A stretch of 60,828 nt of DNA from Flavobacteriaceae bacterium. GTDB taxonomy: Bacteria; Bacteroidota; Bacteroidia; Flavobacteriales; Flavobacteriaceae. The translations under genes and the position numbers were made by a program. The notes under the pieces were generated by a model that was given only the letters and a program-made list of their open reading frames with translations, was not told where the DNA came from and did not search any database. Within the stretch, counting starts at the first letter, position 1, and every line of letters starts with the position of its first letter. The DNA lies in assembly GCA_018699935.1 (NCBI GenBank), contig JABISF010000029.1:1-60828 (forward strand), given 5' to 3'. This document shows positions 52,136 through 60,828 of the stretch, piece after piece.

Positions 52136-52966
52136 CTATTGAATTCTTTGGAAAGATTTTCTGAAACGATACACCAATCCAATATTCCAATCCAGGTCTT
52201 TCCCCGCTTCAATATTGGTCTTTACTTTTTTATTGAGATTAAACGTAAGCGAAAAAGGAGATTTGGACGTATAGATATTGGCGTTTAAAAAAGTATAAAC
52301 ACCTTGGTCTCCGCCCAAATTCAGATAGTAAAACTGAGGATTGATGCCCAGCAAAAAGGTTTCAGAAAGTTTTATATTGGAAATACTCGCATTAATTGCT
52401 CCATATTGACTGCTTTTGATCGCACCTTCGTCCAAGCCAACGGAATAAAAATAATAAGCACCGATCCGAAGGTTTTTATTCACGATGAAGTAGGGGGCAA
52501 TTTCTGTCACAAAGTACCGATTGATGTAGGTGGTTGTGATGGCTTCATGTTTTTTCAACAACATGCCTTCGCCAAAGGGCATTCCCAAATGAATTCCTAC
52601 TCGGGTTCTAAAACGCCCTTCATTTTTGAGTTGATAGCGCAACCAAAGTAGATAGGCCCAGGGTTTTCCATTGATAGCATACCACCACTGGGGTTCAAAC
52701 GACAGCCGATCTTTTCCTACAATAAATTCAAATTGTAAGGAGGGTTTTCCCAAAGCAAAAAGAGGGATTAATGAGATGCCATTATTGGCCACCGTAGCAC
52801 TCCCGCTCAGGTATAAGTCTTCTTTTATGGTTGCTGAAGTTGCTGCTGTGGTTGTTTCTTTCGTTACTTTTTCCTTCTCGGTTTGAGCAAACGTATGGAG
52901 TATAAAAAAACAACTTAAAAATACCGTAAATAGAAGCTTTGATGGTGTGAAAACTACCTTTTGCAT
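52136..52966 (-). CDS. Outer-membrane-like protein of unknown function
   Basis: A 276-residue protein. The ATG at 52966 gives a signal peptide (LLFTVFLSCFFILHTFAQ); the frame extends 31 codons upstream but without a sensible leader. A Thr/Lys-rich linker precedes a beta-rich body with aromatic strand ends (LSFEPQWWYAINGKPWAYLL and IGAYYFYSVG) and a terminal LVYRFRKSF. This is consistent with a barrel. The family is not recognised. It is convergent with the Rieske gene and divergent from the FAD oxidase gene. Confidence 0.7.
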   Translation of the reverse strand: MQKVVFTPSKLLFTVFLSCFFILHTFAQTEKEKVTKETTTAATSATIKEDLYLSGSATVANNGISLIPLFALGKPSLQFEFIVGKDRLSFEPQWWYAINGKPWAYLLWLRYQLKNEGRFRTRVGIHLGMPFGEGMLLKKHEAITTTYINRYFVTEIAPYFIVNKNLRIGAYYFYSVGLDEGAIKSSQYGAINASISNIKLSETFLLGINPQFYYLNLGGDQGVYTFLNANIYTSKSPFSLTFNLNKKVKTNIEAGKDLDWNIGLVYRFRKSFQRIQ

Positions 52967-53124
52967 GAGGGAAATTTTTTTTGGCGAATGTAAGAAGTAA
53001 CCTACATTTTTAAGAACAAAAAAATTAATTTTTATGTGAAGTAAGAAAAGACTTAACATCGAGATTTTGAGAAATTTGTTTTAATACAAAATAGTGTTAT
53101 TTTCACACTTTAATTTTATAATCC

Positions 53125-54477
53125 ATGAAACGTAAAACCTTCATCAACACGCTAGCTACTTCGGCAATTTCTGCTTCCCTTTTTCCCCATTTAATTTCTT
53201 GTTCAGACGATCCCAAAAAAATAAGTGGATTAAAAAATTGGGCGGGGAATTATACCTATAAAGCAGAAGAAACAAAATTTGTCCGTTCGGTAGAGGAGAT
53301 GAAGAAGTCGATTGTGGGACTAAAAAAAGCCAAAGCCTTGGGTACACAGCATTGTTTTAATGATATAGCAGATACTTCGGGCATACAAATCAGCACCAAA
53401 CATTTGGATCAGGTGTTGGAACTCAACACTGCGGAACAGACCGTTTTGGTAGGATCCGGAATCAAATACGGCACTTTGGGAAGCTACTTATACGAAAGGG
53501 GATGGGCACTTCACAATTTGGCATCATTACCACACATTTCTGTTGGGGGCTCTTGCGCCACGGCAACGCATGGTTCTGGCGTTGGAAATGGCAATTTGGC
53601 CACTGCCATTCGCGGCTTTGAATTGTTAACGGTGGATGGAGCGACCCAATGGGTGGATCCAGAAACCCAGCCCGATTTGTTCCATGCGGGCTGTGTGAGT
53701 TTGGGAGCTTTAGGGTTTATTACCAAAATAAAATTGGCGATTCAGCCCAGTTTTGAAGTAGAACAACACGTCTATGAAAATCTTCCGATGGAAGCATTAA
53801 AAGATAATTTTGATGCCATTATGAGTGCGGGCTACAGTGTGAGTTTCTTTACCCATTGGTTGGACAAAACCATCAATCAGGTGTGGATCAAATCAAAGGT
53901 TGGAACAACGGACGCATTGGGAGCCGATTTTTATGGAGCAACACCTGCTACCGATGATTTGCATCCCATCAAGGTGAATTCTCCCGTCAATTGTACTCCT
54001 CAAATGGGGGTTCCCGGGCCCTGGCACGAAAGATTACCCCATTTTAAAATGGATTTCACTCCGAGTAATGGCGATGAATTGCAGTCTGAATTTTTTGTGC
54101 CCCGAGAAAATGCCTACGAAGCCATTATGGCCGTTGAAGCCTTACATGCAAAAATAGCCCCCATCTTGTTTGTTACTGAAGTTCGTTGTATTGCTGCAGA
54201 TGATTTTTGGATGAGTACTGCCTATCAAAGAGAAAGTGTTGCCATTCATTTTACGTGGAAACCCATGGCAAAAGAAGTTTTAGCAGTGCTACCCGAAATT
54301 GAAGCTGCCCTGCAAGCTTTTGAGGCTCGTCCACATTGGGGAAAAATATTTACACTTCCGGCGGATACGCTTCGCAGCCGCTATGAAAAATTTGAAGCTT
54401 TTGTGCAACTCAAAGAAAAATACGACCCCCAGGGCGTGCTTTCTAATGCGTATTTAAAAAAATCTTTGAATCTCTAA
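53125..54477 (+). CDS. FAD-linked oxidoreductase (alditol / aldonolactone oxidase type)
   Basis: A 450-residue flavoprotein of the VAO family. The N-terminus (ISASLFPHLISCSDD) is a leader with a possible lipobox LISC, so the protein is exported. The FAD-binding part includes VGSGIKYGTLGSYLYERG and the loop GGSCATATHGSGVGNGNLAT. The C-terminal region has the aldonolactone-oxidase character (EVRCIAADDFWMSTAYQRES and YDPQGVLSNAYLKK). It probably oxidises a sugar alcohol or sugar lactone; the substrate is not determined. It is a single gene with a 158-bp divergent upstream region. Confidence 0.85.
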   Translation: MKRKTFINTLATSAISASLFPHLISCSDDPKKISGLKNWAGNYTYKAEETKFVRSVEEMKKSIVGLKKAKALGTQHCFNDIADTSGIQISTKHLDQVLELNTAEQTVLVGSGIKYGTLGSYLYERGWALHNLASLPHISVGGSCATATHGSGVGNGNLATAIRGFELLTVDGATQWVDPETQPDLFHAGCVSLGALGFITKIKLAIQPSFEVEQHVYENLPMEALKDNFDAIMSAGYSVSFFTHWLDKTINQVWIKSKVGTTDALGADFYGATPATDDLHPIKVNSPVNCTPQMGVPGPWHERLPHFKMDFTPSNGDELQSEFFVPRENAYEAIMAVEALHAKIAPILFVTEVRCIAADDFWMSTAYQRESVAIHFTWKPMAKEVLAVLPEIEAALQAFEARPHWGKIFTLPADTLRSRYEKFEAFVQLKEKYDPQGVLSNAYLKKSLNL

Positions 54478-54706
54478 ATAGTTGATTGGGTCAATAATAA
54501 AAGGGGCTAATCAGCGTTATGAGTGTAAACAAGTTTCCCTTTTCCAACTTAGCGCAGCGTGTTTTTATGAACCAAAAATAATATCCTAAAGCGAAGCGAA
54601 ATACTCCTCCAAACCATATCATTCATAATAAGATTTTTTAATTTTAATCGCCCCAGTTTCACTAGCATGTTTACATTTACGTATCCTTTCTACAAATAGC
54701 TACACC

Positions 54707-57700
54707 ATGATAGAGCGTATCATAAAGTATAGTATTTACCACAAGTTAATTGTACTCTTATTTACCTTTGGGATTGTTGGTTTTGGTTTTTATTCACTTC
54801 TAAATATACCCATAGGAGCGGTTCCGGACATCACCAATAATCAAGTACAAATCATAACTACTTCCAGGAATTTAGCGACCGAGGATGTAGAAAAATTCTT
54901 AACCTATCCGGTGGAGTTGGAAATGGCCAATCTTCCAGGAGTTAAAGAAATTCGTTCGGTTTCAAAATTTGGTTTGTCAGTAGTGACGGTGGTTTTTGAC
55001 GACAATTTGGGTACCTATTTGCCTCGACAATTGATTGCTGAAAAGATCAACAGTGCGCAAGAAAAAATCCCCGAGGGGTTTGGAAAACCTTTTATGGGAC
55101 CCGTGTCAACAGGCCTCGGAGAAATTTATCAATACGTGATTGATGTGGACGAAGCCCATCGAGATCAATTTTCCCTGACAGACGTTCGTAGTCTGCAAGA
55201 TTGGTTGGTGAAAAGACAATTGTCTGGAATACCGGGTGTTGTGGAAGTCAATACTTGGGGCGGTTATTTGAAAACCTATGAAGTGGCGCTCAATCCGGAA
55301 CTTTTGCGTGCTATGGATGTTTCCATTTTTGAAGTTTTCAAAGCCTTAGAAAACAACAACAGCATTGCTGGAGGGGGCTTTATCGAAAAAACCAACGAAA
55401 GTTATTTCATTCGAGGAGAAGGACTTTTGACTTCATTGAATGATATTGAAGAGATCGTAGTGACTAAAAAAGGAGGCATTCCTGTTTTTGTAAAAGACAT
55501 AGCCACCGTGGAGTTTGGTCACGCCAATCGCTTTGGTGCCATTACGGGAAACGGGGAAGGAGAAAAAGTCTTGGGTCAAGTGATGATGCTCAAAGATGCC
55601 AATTCCAATGCCGTTATTCAGGCGGTTAAGCAGCGAGTAGCAGAAATTCAGTCCACCTTGCCCGAAGGCATCACCATAAATCCTTTTTTGGAACGAAGCG
55701 AATTGATTGCTAAAACGACTTTTACCATCGCTGAAAACTTGATTTTGGGTTGTTTGATAGTGATTTTTGTTGTGGTTTTGCTATTGGGCAATCTCCGTTC
55801 CGGTTTGGTTGTGGCATCTGTGATTCCGTTGAGTTTACTCTTTTCGTTGTCGCTGATGTATATTTTTGGCGTTGATGCCAATTTGATGAGTTTGGGAGCC
55901 ATTGATTTCGGTATCATCATTGATGGAGCCGTTATCATTGTAGAATTCATCGCTTTTAAGATCACGAGTCAAGGCACCCTGCTTTTTGCCTTGCCCAAAG
56001 AAAAAAGACAAGATCAAATTGACAAAATCACTTTTCAAAGTGCAACAAAAATGATGAATTCGGCGGTCTTTGGACAATTGATTATCATCATCGTTTTTAT
56101 ACCCATTCTTTCCTTGGCGAATGTAGAAGGGAAAATGTTTCGCCCCATGGCATTGGTCTTTTGTTTTGCACTCATCGGCGCCATGTTGTTGTGTTTTACG
56201 TACATCCCTGTCATGGCCTCCTTGTTTATAAAACCTTCAAAAACACAAAAAAAGACGCTATCCTCCCGATTGATTCATTTTCTAGAGCGTCAATATCGAC
56301 CCACCATTTTGTGGGCTTTGCGCAAGAAAAAATGGGTTTTGAGTATGGCCGTGGGACTGTTGTTGGGCACCGTTTTTCTATTTAATCAAATGGGTGGGGA
56401 GTTTGTTCCTACACTCGATGAGGGAGATTTTGTCATTCAACCGGTATTGAAAACGGGAACGACCTTGAGCAATACCATTGCAGCAACCACGCAGATGGAA
56501 AAAATCTTAAAACAATTTCCTGAGGTAGCACAGGTGGTCAGCCGTATCGGAGCGGCAGAAGTCCCCACCGACCCGATGTCTATGGAGGAAAGTGATGTAA
56601 TCATTAAACTAAAACCCAAAAGTGAGTGGGTTTCTGCCGAGACCAAAGATGAATTGGCCGATCGATTTAAAGAAGCACTGAGTGTCATGGCCGGTGTTGA
56701 TTTTGAATTTACGCAACCCATAGAGATGCGGTTCAATGAACTGATTACTGGTGTTCGTTCGGATTTGGCGATTAAAGTTTTTGGTGAAGACTTAGAGGTG
56801 CTTTATGCCAAAGCATTGGAAATAGAAAAAGCCATTGAAAATGTTCCCGGAGCTTCGGACATTACGGTCGAAAAAACCGCAGGTTTGCCACAAATGTCCG
56901 TTAAGTACAATCGGAAAATGATTGCAAAATACGGTTTGAATATAGCCGATTTAAATGCGATAGTTACCACCGGATTTGCCGGAATGACGGCAGGAACGGT
57001 CTTCGAAGGAGAGAAACAATTTGACTTGGTCTTGCGCTATAAATCGGACTATAGAAACGATATCGAAGATTTGCAAACAACCTCTATTCTTTTACCCAGT
57101 GGGATTACTTTACCGCTCAGTGAATTTGCAGAAATCAGCTATACCAAAGGCCCTGCAAAAATATCTAGGGACAATACCAAACGTCGAATCGTGGTGGGGG
57201 TCAATGTTCGGAATCGAGACCTGGAGTCTGTGGTGGAAGATGTGCAGGCCATCATTGAGCGAGAGGTGAAAATTCCACCGGGCTATACGGTTCGTTATGG
57301 AGGACAATTTGAAAATCTTCGCGCGGCTACTGCGCGCTTGAAAATTGCCGTTCCCATAGCATTGATTTTGATTTTTGTACTGCTTTATTTTGCCTTTAAT
57401 TCAGTAAAAGAAGCCTTGATGATTTACAGTGCAATTCCGCTGTCTGCCATTGGCGGTGTTTTTTTGTTATACCTCCGGGGATTGCCCTTTAGTATTTCTG
57501 CCGGGGTTGGCTTTATTGCCCTTTTTGGGATCGCGGTGCTCAATGGAATTGTTTTAATTGAAGAATTTAAGGAATTAAAAGCGCATGGAATTTCCAATAT
57601 CAACAAACGTATTTTGATGGGTACTAAAAACAGATTACGCCCGGTTTTGCTCACTGCAGCAGCTGCGGCTTTAGGATTTTTGCCGATGGCGATTTCAACC

Positions 57701-59041
57701 TCTGCCGGTGCCGAAGTACAGCGACCATTGGCAACCGTGGTGGTGGGTGGATTGATCACTGCAACGGCCTTGACGCTGTTGGTACTCCCAGTTTTGTACG
57801 CTTTGTTTGACAGGAAAAAGCAGCTCCCCACGCTCAAAAATAAAGACTCTTTAAAAGTCCTTGTAGGGATTGTTTTATTTATACTGCCCCATATTGGATT
57901 TGCTCAAAGCCAAAGGATTACTGCCGATCAGGCGGTAGCAATGGCACTCGAAAACAACAGCAGCTTACTGGCGGATCAAAAACGGGTAGAACAATCCCAA
58001 CAATTGGTGGGTAGTGCTTTCAATCTCGATAAAACGGAAGTCTATTATAATTTTGATGAAAATAATACAGCTGCCAACGGCTTGCCAATAAAAGTTTTCG
58101 GTCTAAGTCAAAAAATGCAATTCCCCACTTTATATGGCACCCAGCGAAAAGCCAATCAACAAGCTGTAGAAATTTCAACCCGTCAATACGAACTGAGTGA
58201 ACGCACATTGACCAAAGCGGTGTATCAATCCTATTATCAAGTGGTGTATCGAAATAGTTTGGTTCAGAAATATACCTTTTTAGACAGTATTTACGGTCAG
58301 TTTTTAAAGGCTGTTCAAAAACGTCATGAAGTGGGGGAAACCAATTTATTGGAAAAATTGACGGCAGCCGCCAAACAAAAAGAAATTTCGATTTTATTGA
58401 TGCAAGCGGAAGAAGAAGTCAAAAAAGCGCATACACGACTTCAGCAATGGGTACAATCGGAAGAACCGCTAAACGTAGAGCTTACCGTCTTACCTCGCCT
58501 GAAAGTGAATAGCCTCATCACTTCCGATCATCCGGGGTTACGTTATTACGATGCGGCGCAAAAGTTTGGAGCATACGAGCTGTCGTTAGAACGACAACGC
58601 CTTCTGCCGGATTTACAAATCTCTGTTTTTCAAGGAACCAACAACGGACTCAATCCGATCCGCTATAATGGAATTCAGGCAGGAATTGCAGTTCCGTTGT
58701 GGTTTGGTGCTAATAAATCAAAAATAGAAGCCGTCAAAACAGCGACTTTAATTTTAGCAGATGAGTATGAAAATTATAACCTACAGCTGCAGTCGAATTA
58801 TAAAATTTTGTTGTCCGATTTAAAGAAACATGAAGCAGCAATTGACTATTATCAGACTTCCGGTAAAACACTGTTTTCCGAATTGACAACACATGCCTCC
58901 AATGCTTTTCATGAAGGAGAAATAGACTTTTTTGAATATGTGCAACTATTGGAAACCGCAGAAAATATTCAAATTAAATATTTGGAAAATCTTAATGATT
59001 ACAATAATACGGTATTAGAAATCAACTATTTAAACGATTGA
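54707..59041 (+). CDS. CzcA-type heavy-metal RND efflux pump fused to a TolC-like domain
   Basis: A 1444-residue fusion. Residues ~1-1040 form a heavy-metal-efflux RND transporter, with 12 membrane helices and porter domains. The proton-relay helix reads DFGIIIDGAVIIVEF, close to the DFGx3DGAx3VEN signature of divalent-cation (Co/Zn/Cd) exporters and unlike CusA. A second hydrophobic, leader-like segment (VGIVLFILPHIGFAQSQ) follows near 1050. Residues ~1066-1444 resemble a TolC-family outer-membrane factor (ITADQAVAMALENNSSLLAD and IQAGIAVPLWFGANKSKIEA). The fusion partner gene follows after 1 bp. The 227-bp upstream gap shows no clear operator. Confidence 0.9.
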   Translation: MIERIIKYSIYHKLIVLLFTFGIVGFGFYSLLNIPIGAVPDITNNQVQIITTSRNLATEDVEKFLTYPVELEMANLPGVKEIRSVSKFGLSVVTVVFDDNLGTYLPRQLIAEKINSAQEKIPEGFGKPFMGPVSTGLGEIYQYVIDVDEAHRDQFSLTDVRSLQDWLVKRQLSGIPGVVEVNTWGGYLKTYEVALNPELLRAMDVSIFEVFKALENNNSIAGGGFIEKTNESYFIRGEGLLTSLNDIEEIVVTKKGGIPVFVKDIATVEFGHANRFGAITGNGEGEKVLGQVMMLKDANSNAVIQAVKQRVAEIQSTLPEGITINPFLERSELIAKTTFTIAENLILGCLIVIFVVVLLLGNLRSGLVVASVIPLSLLFSLSLMYIFGVDANLMSLGAIDFGIIIDGAVIIVEFIAFKITSQGTLLFALPKEKRQDQIDKITFQSATKMMNSAVFGQLIIIIVFIPILSLANVEGKMFRPMALVFCFALIGAMLLCFTYIPVMASLFIKPSKTQKKTLSSRLIHFLERQYRPTILWALRKKKWVLSMAVGLLLGTVFLFNQMGGEFVPTLDEGDFVIQPVLKTGTTLSNTIAATTQMEKILKQFPEVAQVVSRIGAAEVPTDPMSMEESDVIIKLKPKSEWVSAETKDELADRFKEALSVMAGVDFEFTQPIEMRFNELITGVRSDLAIKVFGEDLEVLYAKALEIEKAIENVPGASDITVEKTAGLPQMSVKYNRKMIAKYGLNIADLNAIVTTGFAGMTAGTVFEGEKQFDLVLRYKSDYRNDIEDLQTTSILLPSGITLPLSEFAEISYTKGPAKISRDNTKRRIVVGVNVRNRDLESVVEDVQAIIEREVKIPPGYTVRYGGQFENLRAATARLKIAVPIALILIFVLLYFAFNSVKEALMIYSAIPLSAIGGVFLLYLRGLPFSISAGVGFIALFGIAVLNGIVLIEEFKELKAHGISNINKRILMGTKNRLRPVLLTAAAAALGFLPMAISTSAGAEVQRPLATVVVGGLITATALTLLVLPVLYALFDRKKQLPTLKNKDSLKVLVGIVLFILPHIGFAQSQRITADQAVAMALENNSSLLADQKRVEQSQQLVGSAFNLDKTEVYYNFDENNTAANGLPIKVFGLSQKMQFPTLYGTQRKANQQAVEISTRQYELSERTLTKAVYQSYYQVVYRNSLVQKYTFLDSIYGQFLKAVQKRHEVGETNLLEKLTAAAKQKEISILLMQAEEEVKKAHTRLQQWVQSEEPLNVELTVLPRLKVNSLITSDHPGLRYYDAAQKFGAYELSLERQRLLPDLQISVFQGTNNGLNPIRYNGIQAGIAVPLWFGANKSKIEAVKTATLILADEYENYNLQLQSNYKILLSDLKKHEAAIDYYQTSGKTLFSELTTHASNAFHEGEIDFFEYVQLLETAENIQIKYLENLNDYNNTVLEINYLND

Positions 59042-59042
59042 A

Positions 59043-60212
59043 ATGAACACAACAATCAGCACTTATTGGCCGTCCATAAAATTCACTTCATTTTTTTTGC
59101 TGAGTTTGTGGCTGGTCTATTCCTGCGGCACTAAAAAAACAGAAACTGCTTCCAACGAAGAAGAAATCGCAATGGACACTATGGATAAGGATGTAGTGGT
59201 GGTTTCAAAAACGCAGTTTGAAACGGGTAATATGGAATTGGGAAAAATCAGCACCCAAGCTTTTCACGAGGTGGTAAAAGCGAATGGAATGTTTGCCATA
59301 CCTCCCAAAAATCAAGCCGAGGTGAGCACCTATTTTGCAGGACACATTAAAGACATTTCCTTGCTCCCGGGACATGCTGTTAAAAAGGGGCAAGTGCTTT
59401 TCACCTTGGAAAATCCGGAATATGTACAAATCCAACAAGATTTTTTGGAAGCCAAAGGAAGATTGGAATACTTGAAGTCTGATTATGAACGTCAACAGAC
59501 CTTGTTGAAAGATCAGGTGACTTCCCCCAAAAAAATGTTAAAAGCGAAATCCGATTACGAGATAACCTTGGCGCAATATGAATCTTTAAAAAAGAAACTT
59601 TTATTGATGAATATTGATGCAAATACCCTAGTTCCAGAGAATATCCGTTCCTTCATCAGTGTATGTTCGCCTTTGAATGGCTATGCGACAGCCATACGCG
59701 CCGGCAAAGGAATGTATTTACAACCTTCGGATGTGGCGTTGACGGTTATTAATACTGCAGATTTGCACATTGAATTGAAAATATTTGAAAAGGATCTTCC
59801 CAAAGTGAAGAAGGGTCAAGAAATTCGATTCAGCCTGCAGCACGATCCCAATACGGTGTATAAAGGGCTTGTACATTTGGTTGACAAAGCCATAAACGAA
59901 ATGGATAAAACCATCGAAATTCATGGGGATATTGTCGATGAGGAAGACCTCAAACGGTTTGCTCCGGGCATGTATGTTGAAGCTGAAATTTTTACTTCTA
60001 CGACTGCAAATAGAACCCTACCCACAGACGCTTTGGTCAATATTGAGGATCATTTTTTTGCGCTTCAAAAACAGAATGACACGCTTTTTAAAAAAGTAAA
60101 GATAAAGGTGGGGGCAAGTTCCGATGGACATACTCAAATTCTAAATTTGAGCGACTTTAATGAAACGACAGAGTTTTTAGTGAAAGGGGCTTTTGATCTG
60201 ATTACGGAGTAA
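59043..60212 (+). CDS. Periplasmic adaptor subunit of heavy-metal RND efflux (CzcB-like)
   Basis: A 389-residue membrane-fusion protein with a lipobox-like VYSC near residue 28. The lipoyl/barrel-sandwich domain is split as usual (VSTYFAGHIKDISLLPGHAVKKGQVLF and the second half VCSPLNGYATAIRAGKGMYL) around a coiled-coil hairpin (residues ~125-185). The beta-barrel follows (LHIELKIFEKDLPKVKKGQE). It connects the RND pump to the outer-membrane factor, here encoded as the tail of the pump itself. It begins 1 bp after the pump gene. Confidence 0.92.
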   Translation: MNTTISTYWPSIKFTSFFLLSLWLVYSCGTKKTETASNEEEIAMDTMDKDVVVVSKTQFETGNMELGKISTQAFHEVVKANGMFAIPPKNQAEVSTYFAGHIKDISLLPGHAVKKGQVLFTLENPEYVQIQQDFLEAKGRLEYLKSDYERQQTLLKDQVTSPKKMLKAKSDYEITLAQYESLKKKLLLMNIDANTLVPENIRSFISVCSPLNGYATAIRAGKGMYLQPSDVALTVINTADLHIELKIFEKDLPKVKKGQEIRFSLQHDPNTVYKGLVHLVDKAINEMDKTIEIHGDIVDEEDLKRFAPGMYVEAEIFTSTTANRTLPTDALVNIEDHFFALQKQNDTLFKKVKIKVGASSDGHTQILNLSDFNETTEFLVKGAFDLITE

Positions 60213-60222
60213 CACCGCTATT

Positions 60223-60828
60223 TTATAATTCCAAGCGCATCCCAAAATGTGCAAAATGAAACCCTTTGGCTTCCAATTCTTGACGTCCCTGAAAGTTTGA
60301 GTCTCGTGCGGGATTGCTGTGATTGAGATGAATAAAATATATTTTTTCACGATCTACAGGATCTAAAGATTCAAATAAAGCAGCACTTTCTTCCACAAAA
60401 GGATGGGGCACTTCGCGCATGGGGCGAGGCAGCTCGCCGTCTTCAAAAAAGGTAGCGTCCAATAACGCATAATCCACCTTTTTAATCATACTTACAATAT
60501 CCTTTTCCCAAAGCGACCATTTGTCGATGTCCGGAATATAAAGTGCGGATTTGCGAGCACCTTGAATCCAATAACCCACCGTTTCGGAAAATTCATCTCG
60601 GTGGGGGACGAGCAAAGGGGTGACGCGCAAACGCGATGAAAGTGTCAAGGTTTTTTCGGCTAGGAGTTCATGAAGGACAATATTTTTGAGCGTTACCAAC
60701 TGACTCCAGGGACCATTTGTTCTTAAAAAATCTGCCATCCTTGGCATTGCGTATACCGAAACTTCTTTGGTGTTGGCGGCTTCCCGCCCCAAATGCATCA
60801 AACCCGTATAATGCCCCATATGGGCATG
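60223..60828 (-). CDS. Metallo-beta-lactamase-fold hydrolase, N-terminus outside window
   Basis: The open frame continues past the right edge, so only the last ~200 residues are seen. The first visible residues read HAHMGHYTGL, the MBL-fold metal motif HxHxxH in the PqqB-like form HAHxGH. Further on are a His in LVPHRDEFSETVGYWI, an Asp in YALLDATFFEDGELPRPMRE and a final His in FIHLNHSNPARD, all expected metal-site positions. The resemblance is to PqqB-like coenzyme or phosphodiesterase proteins. The substrate is unknown. It is convergent with the efflux adaptor gene. Confidence 0.85.
   Translation of the reverse strand, partial: HAHMGHYTGLMHLGREAANTKEVSVYAMPRMADFLRTNGPWSQLVTLKNIVLHELLAEKTLTLSSRLRVTPLLVPHRDEFSETVGYWIQGARKSALYIPDIDKWSLWEKDIVSMIKKVDYALLDATFFEDGELPRPMREVPHPFVEESAALFESLDPVDREKIYFIHLNHSNPARDSNFQGRQELEAKGFHFAHFGMRLEL

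Noticed and set aside
54519-54581. Twenty-codon plus-strand frame before the metal pump gene, a possible leader peptide
   Set aside because: No start signal, attenuator hairpin or regulatory codon run supports it; probably chance.

Overview
The window comes from the chromosome of a member of the Bacteroidota, almost certainly the family Flavobacteriaceae. The evidence is gliding genes (gldB, gldC), a type IX secretion pair (a CHU_C-domain substrate with a PorP/SprF protein), a short-LID adenylate kinase, Bacteroidota-type promoters (exact TAnnTTTG -7 elements) and a FecI/FecR/TonB-receptor operon. I cannot name a genus or species.

Layout. 1-2581 (minus): a three-gene surface/T9SS operon whose last gene runs off the left edge. 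2637-6302 (minus): purK, purE and an M3 peptidase. 6390-19919 (plus): housekeeping genes in several short transcription units (adk, obgE, a TPR-like protein, mpl, radC, a deacetylase-like protein, a HAD phosphatase, a MazG-type protein, aroA, queA, rlmN, a polyprenyl synthase, dnaG). 19938-21412 (minus): a LuxR-type regulator and nadE. 21549-22891 (plus): gldB-gldC. 22899-24293 (minus): ysxC and an alpha/beta hydrolase. 24417-40578 (plus): an almost uninterrupted dcw division and cell-wall cluster, mraZ-rsmH-ftsL-ftsI-murE-mraY-murD-ftsW-murG-murC-ftsQ-ftsA-ftsZ, followed by a yqeY-like gene. It is headed by a three-repeat MraZ-box-like operator next to a TAnnTTTG promoter element. 40597-41240 (minus): thioredoxin and a rhodanese.

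41241-45660 is an accessory region. It holds a 95-bp imperfect direct repeat (two copies), an antitoxin-like gene with a frameshifted RelE-like toxin, a tRNA-Arg(TCG) with its terminator, the C-terminal remnant of a REP-associated (RAYT) transposase, a small outer-membrane-like protein, and a lipoprotein with nineteen 25-residue BspA/DUF285 repeats.

45665-52117 is the most unusual part: an operon of an Asp-rich PepSY-like lipoprotein, a four-helix b561-like membrane protein, a YceI protein, an ECF sigma factor, a FecR anti-sigma factor, an STN-domain TonB-dependent receptor and a Rieske 2Fe-2S protein. The same bipartite motif, GGTAGGGTAAA-N8-CGATTGTTAT, lies upstream of the first gene and of the Rieske gene. 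This suggests an autoregulated cell-surface-signalling system that controls an envelope redox module. The link is inferred from sequence only.

52136-60828: an outer-membrane-like protein (minus), an FAD-linked sugar/lactone oxidase, a CzcA-type heavy-metal RND pump fused to a TolC-like domain, its membrane-fusion partner, and a metallo-beta-lactamase-fold hydrolase (minus) cut by the right edge. No CRISPR array, rRNA gene, complete insertion sequence or prophage is visible.
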